Positions 9,100 to 18,955 of a stretch of DNA of 64,000 nucleotides are shown here, in pieces. The stretch comes from Bacillota bacterium (GTDB lineage: Bacteria; Bacillota; Clostridia; Lachnospirales; Lachnospiraceae). The notes below the pieces were generated by a model. It did not search any database, was not told the DNA's origin, and saw nothing but the letters and a program-made list of their open reading frames with translations. A program made the position numbers and the translations under genes. How positions within the stretch are numbered: position 1 is the first letter of the stretch; the number at the start of each line of letters is the position of its first letter. Where the stretch lies: contig JAEXOU010000016.1 in assembly GCA_023439125.1 (NCBI GenBank), positions 1-64,000 of the forward strand, read 5' to 3'.

Positions 9100-10635
9100 T
9101 TAAAAATCATTATGTACAACTGTATTTAATTCATCTGCCATGGAACTAATTTGATTTACTAAGTCTTGAAGCTTATCCATTTCATAAACACAAGATTCTG
9201 TTGATTGAGATATTCCTTGTAAATCTTCAAGATTTTGAGTGCTAATCTGTTCTACAGAGTGAACGATGTCAACGATTCGATCGGAGGATTCTGCCACATT
9301 TTTTGTGGCTGTATCGATTTCTGAAATCTTTTGTGTCATTTCACTCGAAGCTTCAGTTACTTTCGTGGTAGAAGATTCTGCAATCTGAATGAGTTTCAAG
9401 CCATCGTTTACAGATTTCGCACTTTCCTCCATAGACTGGGAAGCTTTTAATGTATTTGTTACAACCTCTTCTACGATTGACTTAATATGTGAAACTGCTC
9501 CTTGAGTTTGTTCTGCTAACTTACGAATCTCATCAGCAACAACAGAGAAACCACGACCAGCCTCGCCAGCACGAGCAGATTCAATCGCAGCATTTAATGC
9601 TAATAAATTCGTTTGTGTTGATATACTTGTTATTGTATCAACAATCTGTAATATCTCTTGAGAGCGATTTTCCAATTGATGAATTGTTTCTTTACTAGAT
9701 AGTGTAGTGTCATTAATGCGTTCCATTTCATTAATTACATTTTGCATATTTTTTGTATTATTGGATGTGAGCTCAAAGACATCTCGTGAGATTTCTGATA
9801 TTTCATCTGTTTTGGCTGCAAGAGAATTTAAGTTTGTTGAGATGTTCTTAAAGTTACTACCAACTTCATTCAACTGTTCTAAAGTTTCACCTGAACCTGC
9901 TGTTGCTGTATTTGTACGACTTGCAATTTCTTTATTAATCTGAGTGGTATTATCTGTAACCGTTGTTAGGACAGAGACAGCACTTAAGAGTGAGTCAGAT
10001 ACTTCAAGTGATTTATCCTGCATGTTTTGCAATTGTATCATCATGTTTGATTGCTCGTCAGCATTCATCAAATTCTTTAGAAGTTTTGTTGTTCTAGTAT
10101 TTAAACTAATAAAAATACAGGAAACTGCCAAGAGAGATAACGCACGAGGTACAATACAAAAAACAATCGTTGAATACATTGATGTTTGATTATGATCGAT
10201 AGTTAATCCTAATTTGTACGAGATCAGTTGGGCAATGGAAAAACAAACAATCGAAAGAATGATAGCGAGCAAGTTAACTGCTCTAGAAAAATACATACTG
10301 GCAATAGCGATAGCGTAGATAAAGATAATAACAGAATGCCAGTTCATAGTTAAGATAATAATACATACAAAAAGAATTGATATCGCAACAAATAAATATT
10401 TCAAAGCTGGATGCTTCAGTTTTAATATATTGATTAAAAGGGTCGGTAATAGTAATAATACAATGCTGGATCCGCAACCAATAGCCATAGCAGTTTTTTG
10501 AACGGTAAATATTCCAATAATATTGAGGATAAAAATGACGACTGCGAGCGCAGCAGTAATGAGCATAACTTTTGCTACAAATTGATTCGCTTCCAGTTCG
10601 TTCCTACTAATCGTAGTATTGTTTTCGTATTCCAT
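9100..10635 (-). CDS. methyl-accepting chemotaxis protein, membrane type
   Basis: This 511-residue receptor has an N-terminal membrane domain of about six helices (about 20-190) instead of the usual extracellular sensor, then a cytoplasmic coiled coil with the MCP hairpin tip (ALNAAIESARAGEAGRGF, about 345-362). The tip binds CheA and CheW. No extracellular loop large enough for a ligand domain and no clear HAMP domain are visible, so it probably senses something in the membrane or cytoplasm. AAAGGAG lies 8 bases before the ATG. The gene is isolated and convergent with the Gre-like gene; no che genes are near. Confidence 0.93.
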   Translation of the reverse strand: MEYENNTTISRNELEANQFVAKVMLITAALAVVIFILNIIGIFTVQKTAMAIGCGSSIVLLLLPTLLINILKLKHPALKYLFVAISILFVCIIILTMNWHSVIIFIYAIAIASMYFSRAVNLLAIILSIVCFSIAQLISYKLGLTIDHNQTSMYSTIVFCIVPRALSLLAVSCIFISLNTRTTKLLKNLMNADEQSNMMIQLQNMQDKSLEVSDSLLSAVSVLTTVTDNTTQINKEIASRTNTATAGSGETLEQLNEVGSNFKNISTNLNSLAAKTDEISEISRDVFELTSNNTKNMQNVINEMERINDTTLSSKETIHQLENRSQEILQIVDTITSISTQTNLLALNAAIESARAGEAGRGFSVVADEIRKLAEQTQGAVSHIKSIVEEVVTNTLKASQSMEESAKSVNDGLKLIQIAESSTTKVTEASSEMTQKISEIDTATKNVAESSDRIVDIVHSVEQISTQNLEDLQGISQSTESCVYEMDKLQDLVNQISSMADELNTVVHNDF

Positions 10636-10848
10636 AGTTGTTCTCCTTTTATGTAAGATTTAGAGATATTATAGACTATTATGTTGAAAAATGCTATTAA
10701 AATTGCATTATAAATTCCTTACAATACATAAAATAGAAATTATAGGAATTTTATTAGATTGAATAATGTAAATTAATATGGGAATAGTATCACTGAATAC
10801 TTTGCATATTGTTAAAATAGATATGCCTGTAATTATTATGGAGGTTCT

Positions 10849-11559
10849 ATGAGGGATTTAGTGTATGTTTTTTTTGCATCGATTGGTTCTATCGTTGCAT
10901 TATTTTTTTTAACAAAACTAATTGGTGTACGCCAGATGTCACAGATGAATATGTTCGATTATATTAACGGGATAACGATAGGTTCGATTGCTGCAGAGAT
11001 GGCTACATCACTCGAATCAGACTTTATGAAGCCTTTACTTGCAATGGTTGTTTATGCAGTGCTTGTTGCAGTTGTCTCTATTATTACAGATCGTTCTGCT
11101 TTGGCTAGCAGATTCATTGATGGTAAAGCTAGAATCTTATATGATAATGGTGAATTATACTATAAGAATTTAAAGAAATCGAAACTTAGTATAACAGAAT
11201 TTTTGATGCAATGCAGAGTAATGGGATATTTTGATCTAGCGAATGTTCAAACTGTTGTCTTAGAGGCTAATGGAAGTTTAAGTATTCTACCAACAGCTGA
11301 GCAAAGACCAGTGACACCGAATGATTTGAACATAAAGCCTAATCCAGAACGTCTAGTTGCGAATGTTGTTATTGATGGGAATATCATGCCTCAGAATTTA
11401 AAACATATGGGAAAAGACGAGAAGTGGCTGACAAAGCAATTACAGGCACATGGAATTACAGACACAAAGGATGTTTTCTTAGCAACATGTGATTGTAATG
11501 ATCAAGTATGTGTTTATCGTAGGATACAAGAGGAGATGAAACGTGATATTTTAGAATAA
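10849..11559 (+). CDS. DUF421 (YetF-type) membrane protein
   Basis: This 236-residue protein has three N-terminal helices (about 3-85) and a cytoplasmic domain with the DUF421 pattern: GVRQMSQMNMFDYINGITIGSIA near the start, IDGKARILYDNGELYYKNLKK near 88-108, and a C-terminal beta-rich part. The family includes B. subtilis YetF and YkjA and spore-membrane proteins; its biochemical role is not settled. ATG follows GGAGG with 5-base spacing. The gene is followed at once by a terminator and is probably monocistronic. Confidence 0.88.
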   Translation: MRDLVYVFFASIGSIVALFFLTKLIGVRQMSQMNMFDYINGITIGSIAAEMATSLESDFMKPLLAMVVYAVLVAVVSIITDRSALASRFIDGKARILYDNGELYYKNLKKSKLSITEFLMQCRVMGYFDLANVQTVVLEANGSLSILPTAEQRPVTPNDLNIKPNPERLVANVVIDGNIMPQNLKHMGKDEKWLTKQLQAHGITDTKDVFLATCDCNDQVCVYRRIQEEMKRDILE

Positions 11560-11604
11560 AAAAGAAAGCCTCACAAACTTTTATGCGTGAGACTTTCTTT
11601 TTCC
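11560..11604 (+). terminator. rho-independent terminator
   Basis: AAGAAAGCCTCAC pairs with GTGAGACTTTCTT around a 12-base loop and is followed by a T-run. It ends the DUF421 transcript. Confidence 0.85.
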
Positions 11605-11705
11605 TTGTGCTAGTAACCATTATTTGCTATAATGTGTAAGGACAAAAAAGCGTAGCAATAACGCCAGTGTTGAAACAATAAATAAGCTGTATTATGGAGG
11701 ACATG

Positions 11706-14700
11706 ATGGGAAAGAGAACAGATATTCACAAAGTACTGATTATCGGGTCAGGACCGATAATTATTGGACAGGCATGCGAATTTGACTATTCTGGAACACA
11801 AGCTTGTAAGGCTTTACGTAATTTAGGATATGAAATCGTACTTGTCAATTCCAATCCTGCAACGATTATGACAGACCCAGGAATTGCAGATGTAACTTAT
11901 ATCGAGCCACTGAATGTTAAGCGTTTAGAACAAATTATTGATAAAGAAAGACCAGACGCTATCTTACCAAACCTTGGAGGACAATCCGGCTTAAATCTTT
12001 GTTCAGAACTTGCAGGTGCAGGAGTCCTAGATAAGTATGGCGTAAAAGTAATTGGAGTTCAGATAGATGCAATTGAACGAGGCGAGGACCGAATTGAGTT
12101 TAAGAATACAATGAATAGTCTTGGAATTGAGATGGCACGTAGTGAGGTCGCATACTCTGTAGATGAAGCGTTGGCAATTGCGGATCAATTAGGCTATCCT
12201 GTAGTGTTACGTCCTGCATATACAATGGGAGGAGCCGGCGGTGGTCTCGTTTATAATGTTGAAGAATTAAAGACAGTATGTGCAAGAGGCTTACAAGCAA
12301 GTTTAGTTGGCCAGGTCTTGGTAGAGGAATCGATCCTTGGTTGGGAAGAACTTGAACTTGAAGTAGTACGAGATGCAAAAAATCAGATGATTACTGTTTG
12401 CTTTATTGAGAATATTGATCCATTAGGAGTACATACCGGAGATTCTTTCTGTTCCGCACCAATGTTAACAATTTCAAAAGAGGTGCAAAAACGTTTACAA
12501 GAGCAAGCATATAAAATTGTAGAAGCGATTGAGGTTATTGGTGGTACCAATGTTCAATTTGCGCATGATCCTGTAACTGATCGTATTCTTGTTATCGAGA
12601 TTAATCCAAGAACATCTCGTTCTTCAGCATTAGCATCGAAAGCAACTGGTTTTCCAATTGCGTTAGTTTCTGCTATGTTAGCTGCTGGATTAACCTTAGA
12701 TGAGATTCCATGTGGTAAATATGGTACTCTTGATCAATATGTTCCTGATGGTGATTACATAGTTATTAAGTTTGCACGTTGGGCCTTTGAAAAGTTTAAA
12801 GGGGTTGAAGATAAGTTAGGTACTCAGATGCGTGCTGTTGGTGAAGTAATGAGTATCGGAAAGACATATAAGGAAGCATTCCAGAAGGCTATTCGAAGTC
12901 TTGAGATTGGTCGTTATGGATTAGGTTTTGCAAAAGATTTCCATGAGAAATCAAAAGACGAGCTTCTTAAGATGTTATGCATTCCTACCTCAGAACGTCA
13001 ATTTATTATGTATGAGGCACTTCGTAAAGGTGCTACAATTGAAGAATTATATGAGTTAACGAAGATTAAACATTATTTTATTGAACAGATGAAGGAATTA
13101 GTGGAAGAAGAAGAGAATCTATTAAAGTATAAGGGTTCTGTACCTTCAAAGGAAGTACTAACTGTTGCAAAGAAGAATGGTTTTTCAGACAAATATATCG
13201 CAAAACTTCTTGACATCAAAGAACAAGAAGTTCGCGAGGCGAGAATTGCGATTGGAGTTGAAGAGGCATGGGAAGGTGTTCATGTTAGTGGAACTACAGA
13301 CAGTGCTTACTATTATTCTACATATAATGCAAAAGATCAAAGCAAAGTAAATAATTCAAAGCAAAAGATTATGATTCTTGGTGGTGGACCAAACCGAATT
13401 GGTCAAGGAATCGAATTTGATTATTGTAGCGTTCATGCAGCATTAGCATTGAAAAAGCTTGGCTTTGAAACAATCATCGTAAACTGTAATCCAGAAACAG
13501 TTTCAACGGATTATGATACTTCTGACAAACTATATTTTGAACCATTAACTTTAGAGGATGTTTTGAGTATCTATAAGAAAGAAAATCCTGTTGGAATTAT
13601 CGCACAATTTGGTGGGCAGACACCATTAAACCTTGCTGCTGAGTTAAAGAAAAATGGAGTACGAATACTAGGTACATCACCAGAGGTAATCGACCTAGCA
13701 GAGGATCGTGATCAATTCCGTTCGATGATGGATAAGTTAGGAATACCAATGCCAGAGTCAGGAATGGCAGTGAATGTAGCAGAAGCGACTGAGATTGCAG
13801 AGAGAATTGGCTATCCGGTTATGGTTCGTCCTTCCTATGTACTTGGTGGTCGTGGTATGGAGGTAGTATATACAAAGGAAAGTCTGGAAAGTTATATGAA
13901 TGCAGCAGTTGGTGTTACACCAGACCGTCCAATTTTAATAGACCGTTTCTTAAAACATGCAATGGAATGTGAGGCAGATGCGATTAGTGATGGAAAGCAT
14001 GCATTTGTTCCTGCAGTAATGGAGCATATTGAATTAGCTGGTGTTCACTCAGGAGATTCCGCATGTATAATCCCTTCACTTAATATAAGTGAAGACAACT
14101 TGAATACGATTAAGGAATATACGAGAAAAATTGCAGAAGAGATGGGCGTTTGTGGCTTAATGAACATGCAATATGCAATCGAGAATAATGTAGTATACGT
14201 TCTTGAAGCAAATCCTAGAGCTTCTCGTACGGTTCCATTAGTTTCCAAAGTATGTGGTATTGAGATGGTACCAATTGCAACCGATATTATTACAGCTGAG
14301 CTTACTGGTAGACCTTCGCCAATCTCGAGTCTCCATGAAAGTATAGTACCATATTATGGAGTGAAAGAGGCAGTGTTCCCATTCAATATGTTCCCTGAAG
14401 TAGACCCATTGCTCGGACCAGAGATGCGTTCCACTGGTGAAGTCTTAGGTCTCGCAGATACGTTTGGAGAAGCGTTCTTTAAAGCAGAGGAAGCGACTCA
14501 AACATGTCTTCCATTGGAAGGGAAAGCATTAATCAGTGTAAATGATAAAGATAAGGATGAAGTTATTGAAGTTGTGCGTGATCTTGTAGAAGCTGGCTTT
14601 ACCTTAATGGCTACTGGTCATACGTATGAAACAATTAAGGCAGCTGGTTTTGAGGTTGATAAGATTAATAAGATGTATGAGGGACGTCCTAATATCTTTG

Positions 14701-14924
14701 ACGTAATTACAAATCGCCAAGTACAATTAGTAATCAATTCTCCAATTGGTATGGACAGTGAATACGATGATAGTTATATTCGAAAAGCAGCAATTAAGAC
14801 AAAAACATGCTATATAACTACAATGGCAGCAGCCAAAGCAGCAGCGAAAGGAATTCTTGAGATCAAGAATAATCCACACCGTACCTTACTTTCCTTACAA
14901 GAATTACATGCACGAATCAAGTAA
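11706..14924 (+). CDS. carB: carbamoyl-phosphate synthase large subunit
   Basis: This 1072-residue enzyme matches CarB in length. It has two ATP-grasp halves. The first opens with KVLIIGSGPIIIGQACEFDY near 9-28; the second restarts with KIMILGGGPNRIGQGIEFDY near 555. A C-terminal MGS-like allosteric domain starts near 935. With the small glutaminase subunit CarA it makes carbamoyl phosphate for pyrimidines and arginine. No carA lies on either side, so the partner must be elsewhere or ammonia is used. ATG 11706 is preferred because GGAGG at 11696-11700 is only 2 bases from ATG 11703 and overlaps ATG 11694. Confidence 0.96.
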   Translation: MGKRTDIHKVLIIGSGPIIIGQACEFDYSGTQACKALRNLGYEIVLVNSNPATIMTDPGIADVTYIEPLNVKRLEQIIDKERPDAILPNLGGQSGLNLCSELAGAGVLDKYGVKVIGVQIDAIERGEDRIEFKNTMNSLGIEMARSEVAYSVDEALAIADQLGYPVVLRPAYTMGGAGGGLVYNVEELKTVCARGLQASLVGQVLVEESILGWEELELEVVRDAKNQMITVCFIENIDPLGVHTGDSFCSAPMLTISKEVQKRLQEQAYKIVEAIEVIGGTNVQFAHDPVTDRILVIEINPRTSRSSALASKATGFPIALVSAMLAAGLTLDEIPCGKYGTLDQYVPDGDYIVIKFARWAFEKFKGVEDKLGTQMRAVGEVMSIGKTYKEAFQKAIRSLEIGRYGLGFAKDFHEKSKDELLKMLCIPTSERQFIMYEALRKGATIEELYELTKIKHYFIEQMKELVEEEENLLKYKGSVPSKEVLTVAKKNGFSDKYIAKLLDIKEQEVREARIAIGVEEAWEGVHVSGTTDSAYYYSTYNAKDQSKVNNSKQKIMILGGGPNRIGQGIEFDYCSVHAALALKKLGFETIIVNCNPETVSTDYDTSDKLYFEPLTLEDVLSIYKKENPVGIIAQFGGQTPLNLAAELKKNGVRILGTSPEVIDLAEDRDQFRSMMDKLGIPMPESGMAVNVAEATEIAERIGYPVMVRPSYVLGGRGMEVVYTKESLESYMNAAVGVTPDRPILIDRFLKHAMECEADAISDGKHAFVPAVMEHIELAGVHSGDSACIIPSLNISEDNLNTIKEYTRKIAEEMGVCGLMNMQYAIENNVVYVLEANPRASRTVPLVSKVCGIEMVPIATDIITAELTGRPSPISSLHESIVPYYGVKEAVFPFNMFPEVDPLLGPEMRSTGEVLGLADTFGEAFFKAEEATQTCLPLEGKALISVNDKDKDEVIEVVRDLVEAGFTLMATGHTYETIKAAGFEVDKINKMYEGRPNIFDVITNRQVQLVINSPIGMDSEYDDSYIRKAAIKTKTCYITTMAAAKAAAKGILEIKNNPHRTLLSLQELHARIK

Positions 14925-15014
14925 TTGTTCGATTAAATTTAATTAGTATCTAGTATATAGTAAATATATCAGATGGACTTAGTTGTATGTCTGATCTGAA
15001 TTCATTCTGATATT

Positions 15015-15192
15015 GGGGCTGTTGCATTGGTATAATGCAACAGCCCTCGCAACTTTATTAGCATTTGTGATTTCACCTCCTATCCCGAAGAAAGAGTACA
15101 CATGTATATTTTCGAAGGCCTTACAAGTTCCACACGCTCTTTGCGGGCTTGTGAGCGTAGCGCGCCGCAGAAAATATACATGTGTACTCTTT
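15015..15192. repeat. palindromic repeat, core-sharing family (one-ended copy)
   Basis: A perfect 13-bp hairpin (15016-15046, GGGCTGTTGCATT) is followed by a 23-bp perfect inverted repeat (15091-15113 with 15170-15192). The latter surrounds the core in reverse orientation, GGGCTTGTGAG. Relative to the tandem copies at 21015-21468 it has lost the outer hairpin on one side. It lies after carB and may help end its transcript. The rest of 14925-15265 holds no gene. Confidence 0.85.
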
Positions 15193-15265
15193 CATTGCTC
15201 TCTCTTGTGCTATAGGTAAAGTTATGCTAATCTTTAATAAAAGATGAAGTTAATGGAGATAAATT

Positions 15266-15964
15266 ATGGGGATTAGAGTATTAATCGTTGAGGATGATGA
15301 AGACATTAACCGCTTTATTGTGAAATGTCTACAAAAAGAACGTTATGAGACAAAAAGTGCATATTCAGGGACAGAAGCAAATATGTTACTAAACATGCAG
15401 TCATTTGACCTAATTTTACTAGACCTAATGCTACCAGGTATTAAGGGGGAAACTTTGTTAGTAGAGATAAGAAAAACGTCAGAGATTCCAATTATAGTAT
15501 TGTCAGCAAAAGTTGCACTAGAAGATAAAGTACATGTTCTAAAAAATGGTGCAGATGATTATATTACAAAACCATTTGAAAAGGAAGAACTTCTTGCGAG
15601 AATACAGACTGTGCTTCGAAGAAGTAAGACTAGCTTGGAATCTGAGAAGGAAAATGTTTTACAATTTAAAAAGCTAAAGCTCTTTCCTGAAAAACATATT
15701 GTGATAGTAAATGACCAAGAATTGAATCTGACAGCATCTGAATTTGATATTCTTTCTGTGTTAATGAAAAATAAGGATAAAGCATTTACAAAAGATCAAT
15801 TATACCAGCTTGTTTGGAAAGAAGGTTATTACGGAGAAGATAATACAATTAGTGTACATATAAGTAATATTAGGAAAAAAATCAAAGTATATGATGAAGA
15901 CTCTTACATCAAAACAGTATGGGGTATTGGATTTAAGATGGATACCATATTGAACAAGGATTAA
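15266..15964 (+). CDS. OmpR/PhoB-family response regulator
   Basis: This 232-residue regulator has a receiver domain (about 1-120) with the acidic pair at 9-11, phospho-acceptor Asp53 in LLDLMLPG, and the Lys of ITKPFEKEEL. A winged-helix DNA-binding domain follows (about 130-228). It heads a module with an ABC ATPase, a permease and a histidine kinase. That arrangement is typical of systems that sense and pump out peptide antibiotics or lantibiotics. The kinase at 17780 is its likely partner, and the direct repeats at 15975 are its likely target. ATG follows a TGGAGAT site. Confidence 0.94.
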   Translation: MGIRVLIVEDDEDINRFIVKCLQKERYETKSAYSGTEANMLLNMQSFDLILLDLMLPGIKGETLLVEIRKTSEIPIIVLSAKVALEDKVHVLKNGADDYITKPFEKEELLARIQTVLRRSKTSLESEKENVLQFKKLKLFPEKHIVIVNDQELNLTASEFDILSVLMKNKDKAFTKDQLYQLVWKEGYYGEDNTISVHISNIRKKIKVYDEDSYIKTVWGIGFKMDTILNKD

Positions 15965-15974
15965 TTTAGCATGA

Positions 15975-16031
15975 ATCTTTAAGCAATCTTTAAACTTTCT
16001 TTATGACTACTTCAAACTATCCGAGTATGAT
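15975..16031 (+). promoter_or_regulatory. three 11-bp direct repeats and promoter before the ABC genes
   Basis: Three phased repeats, ATCTTTAAGCA, ATCTTTAAACT and TTCTTTATGAC, occupy 15975-15985, 15986-15996 and 15997-16007. A TATGAT -10 box follows at 16026-16031. The third repeat covers the -35 region. Direct repeats with 10-11 base phasing next to a poor -35 are the usual mark of activation by an OmpR-type regulator, here the product of the gene just upstream. Confidence 0.7.
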
Positions 16032-16063
16032 AAGTCACAGAAGTAAAAGAAAGGAGTCATAAA

Positions 16064-16987
16064 ATGAGTAATTCAGTTATACAGACAAATAATTTGACAA
16101 AGAAATATCGGAGTGTAACTGCACTAGACCATGTGAATCTAGATGTTCAACAGGGGCAAATTTATGGTTTAGTAGGTAGAAATGGAGCAGGAAAGACTAC
16201 TTTACTACGTATTGTTACTGGACAGACATTTAAGACTGAGGGTGAGGTTACATTATTTGGTGCTACAAGTGAACAAGAAATTGCAAAGAAAAGAAGGAAC
16301 ATTGGTGCAATTATAGAAACACCGTCTTTTTATCCAGGTCTTAGTGCAAAACAAAATTTGGAGTATTATCGCATCCAACGTGGAATTCCAGGGAAAAACT
16401 GCGTTGAAGAAGCATTACTAGAAGTTGATTTGGGAGATGCCGGAAGTAAAAAATTTAGTAGTTTTTCTCTTGGTATGAAACAACGACTTGGGTTAGCCTT
16501 AGCATTAATGAACAAACCAGATCTCTTACTACTAGATGAACCAATTAATGGACTGGACCCTTTTGGAATCATGGAGATAAGAAAACTATTACTTCGTCTA
16601 AATATTGAGAAAAAGATAACAATCATAATATCTAGTCATATTTTGTCTGAACTAGAGAACTTAGCTACTGATTATGGCTTTATTAATGAAGGTAAATTAG
16701 TTCAACAGATTTCAGCAAAACAGCTAGAACAAGAATGTACGAGGTATCTTGAAATTAAGGTAAATGAAGTTGAAAAGATGAGTGCATTAATTGAGCAAAA
16801 ACTTGGATGTACTGCTTATAAAGTAACACCTGACCAGAAGATTCAGCTGTATGAATATATTAATCAACCAAATGTAATAAGTGAATTAGCTGTAGAACAG
16901 GGAATACAGCTGTTAGGATTACATGTCTCAGAAATAAATCTTGAGAATTACTTTATGCAATTGGTTGGAGGTGTTGAAAATGCTTAA
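16064..16987 (+). CDS. ABC transporter ATP-binding protein, bacitracin/lantibiotic type
   Basis: This 307-residue ATPase has Walker A GRNGAGKTT near 38-46, signature FSLGMKQRLGLALAL near 134-148, Walker B LLLLDEP near 156-162 and the H-loop ISSHIL near 188-193. The C-terminal extension of about 90 residues resembles BcrA-type and NatA-type subunits. It should energise the permease encoded just downstream, whose ATG lies inside this gene's last codons (16980). ATG 16064 follows AAAGGAG. The role in peptide-antibiotic immunity is inferred from the operon layout. Confidence 0.92.
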   Translation: MSNSVIQTNNLTKKYRSVTALDHVNLDVQQGQIYGLVGRNGAGKTTLLRIVTGQTFKTEGEVTLFGATSEQEIAKKRRNIGAIIETPSFYPGLSAKQNLEYYRIQRGIPGKNCVEEALLEVDLGDAGSKKFSSFSLGMKQRLGLALALMNKPDLLLLDEPINGLDPFGIMEIRKLLLRLNIEKKITIIISSHILSELENLATDYGFINEGKLVQQISAKQLEQECTRYLEIKVNEVEKMSALIEQKLGCTAYKVTPDQKIQLYEYINQPNVISELAVEQGIQLLGLHVSEINLENYFMQLVGGVENA

Positions 16988-17753
16988 TTACTTAAAAAGT
17001 GAAATCTATCAGATCGTACACAGAAAGGCACCATATGTTTTTATCTTCATCTGTAGTGGGTTATTGATTGCAATGAACTTAGTATTACATCAGGTCGGTT
17101 CAGGAGATGTAAACTTTTCTTATAATACTACGGAATTTGCATTTTCTATGATCTATACGAATTTGTATTTTATTTTAGTTCTTTGTATTACCGTAAGTGC
17201 TATTATATTTGGTGAAGAATTTCAGAATCATACGCTAAAAAATAATGTTTCCTTTGGTATTTCTCGAGGAACGATATTTGTATCAAAGATGATTCTTGAA
17301 CTCGTTTATGCACTGATTGCATTTGCATTCATACTTGGATGCTTTATTGGAAGTGCATACTTGCTACTTGAAAATTCAGGTTTAGTTGAACTAGAGCATC
17401 TATTAAAAGGCTGTTTGGCTGGAATTCCACTTTTTATTTTTGTCTTAGCTTTATGTAATACATTATATGCATTGGTTGAGAAAACCGGATTATCATTGGG
17501 AATTGCAGTAATCATTATTATCGTAATTCCGATTATCATCAATGAGTTTGCGAATCGATATGAAGTAGCGCAAAGGATTGGTGAATATTTACCAATTAAT
17601 ATGATTTCGGCCTATCGATATACGGAGGCTGGATTTTCAGCGGATTGGTTAAAATCAGATGTTATATTAAAGTACTATGGAGTTGGACTTTTATATAGTG
17701 TTATAGCATTAATCATTGGATTTATCATATTTAGAAAGAAAGAAATTAAGTAA
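16980..17753 (+). CDS. ABC transporter permease (ABC-2 type)
   Basis: This 257-residue membrane protein has six predicted helices and a long extracytoplasmic segment between helices 1 and 2. It resembles the permeases of BcrB and lantibiotic-immunity exporters. ATG 16980 overlaps the end of the ATPase gene by 8 bases, with TTGGAGG just ahead, so the two are translationally coupled. An upstream start at 16941 would lie before that ribosome site. The stop overlaps the first possible start of the kinase gene. Substrate unknown; toxic peptide export is the working idea. Confidence 0.85.
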   Translation: MLNYLKSEIYQIVHRKAPYVFIFICSGLLIAMNLVLHQVGSGDVNFSYNTTEFAFSMIYTNLYFILVLCITVSAIIFGEEFQNHTLKNNVSFGISRGTIFVSKMILELVYALIAFAFILGCFIGSAYLLLENSGLVELEHLLKGCLAGIPLFIFVLALCNTLYALVEKTGLSLGIAVIIIIVIPIIINEFANRYEVAQRIGEYLPINMISAYRYTEAGFSADWLKSDVILKYYGVGLLYSVIALIIGFIIFRKKEIK

Positions 17754-17779
17754 TGATTAAAATAGAAAGGAGAGCAGCT

Positions 17780-18676
17780 ATGCTTTATATAGTTATCATT
17801 TTATGTATTGTATGCACCTATTTAGCTGTACATCTTTTCTATTATCATAATCAGATTGCTTCAATCAAAAATCAGATGGGAGAACTAGAGAAGAATCCTG
17901 ATACAAACTGTCAATTAAAAGCAGACTATTTCGACAAATCTCTTGAACAATTAATGCAACAAATCAATGCTCTATATGCTTACCGACAAGAAGAGAGAAT
18001 TTTGTATCAGAGGAGAGAATTGGAGATCAGAAGAGAAATAGAAAATATCTCTCACGATTTAAGAACACCGCTTACGTCAATTATTGGCTATGTAACATTA
18101 CTAAAAGAAGGAAATCTAAGTAATGAGGAAATTCAAGAATTTTATAACATAATATATCAGCGTTCGAAAGTACTACAAGGATTTATCAAAGATTTTTATG
18201 AACTATCTCGAATCGAGGCAGAAGATTATCGATTTATACTTGAGGATACAATAGTACAGAAGGCGATTGCTGATACAGTCGTAGCTTATTATAATGATTT
18301 TGAAGCAAAAGGAATTCAAGTAGAAATTGATTTACCAAAAACCGAATATCATCTAATAACAGACCGAATACAGTTCAATCGAGTTATCAATAACATTGTA
18401 CAAAATGCCTTAAAATATAGTGATTCGATCTTTCAGATTCATATGACTGTGAATCATCCATTATGTGAACTGACATTTGAGAATGACAGCATAAACCTAA
18501 CGCAGGAGATAGTAGATAATGTCTTTAGTCGTTTTTTTTCTGGAGATAAAACAAGAAACTCACAAAGTACAGGACTTGGGTTATCGATTACTAAGCTATT
18601 AGTTGAAAAGATGGGTGGAACGATTAGTGCACAATTGAAGGACCAGCATTTCATTCTAAAAGTTTTATTTAAATAA
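17780..18676 (+). CDS. sensor histidine kinase, single-helix type
   Basis: This 298-residue kinase has one N-terminal helix (about 1-20), a coiled coil, the H-box ISHDLRTP with His92, and the ATP-binding domain with the GLGLSITK G-box near 266. There is almost no extracytoplasmic part, so it probably senses through the ABC transporter or within the membrane. ATG 17780 is preferred because AGAAAGGAG (17764-17772) precedes it; ATG 17753 would overlap the permease stop. It should phosphorylate the regulator encoded at 15266. Placing the kinase after the transporter genes is common in Clostridia. Confidence 0.9.
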   Translation: MLYIVIILCIVCTYLAVHLFYYHNQIASIKNQMGELEKNPDTNCQLKADYFDKSLEQLMQQINALYAYRQEERILYQRRELEIRREIENISHDLRTPLTSIIGYVTLLKEGNLSNEEIQEFYNIIYQRSKVLQGFIKDFYELSRIEAEDYRFILEDTIVQKAIADTVVAYYNDFEAKGIQVEIDLPKTEYHLITDRIQFNRVINNIVQNALKYSDSIFQIHMTVNHPLCELTFENDSINLTQEIVDNVFSRFFSGDKTRNSQSTGLGLSITKLLVEKMGGTISAQLKDQHFILKVLFK

Positions 18677-18752
18677 CATTGTTCCATCCACACTTTTGTG
18701 GGATTATAAGTATCATGTGAAAAAATATATGATTGAGCTTCTTTATTAAAAT

Positions 18753-18926
18753 GGGGACTGTCGCACTAAGGGCAGTATGAAAAAAGAATGAAGGGCGATG
18801 GTAAATTTTCTTCGGCGCGCTACGCTCACAAGCCCCACAAAGTGCGTGTGGGGACTTGTAAGGTACTCCGAAAAATACCATCGTCCTTCATTCTTTTATG
18901 CAATATTCAGCTAGTGCGACAGCCCC
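18753..18926. repeat. palindromic repeat, core-sharing family (copy 2)
   Basis: It opens GGGGACTGTCGCAC and closes GTGCGACAGCCCC. It has the same arm and core sequence as 885-1046, including CTCACAAGCCC and GTGTGGGGACTTGTAAGG. It lies between the convergent kinase gene and the 18956 gene. Confidence 0.88.
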
Positions 18927-18955
18927 GATTTAGGTTCTTTTATACTAGAATAATT

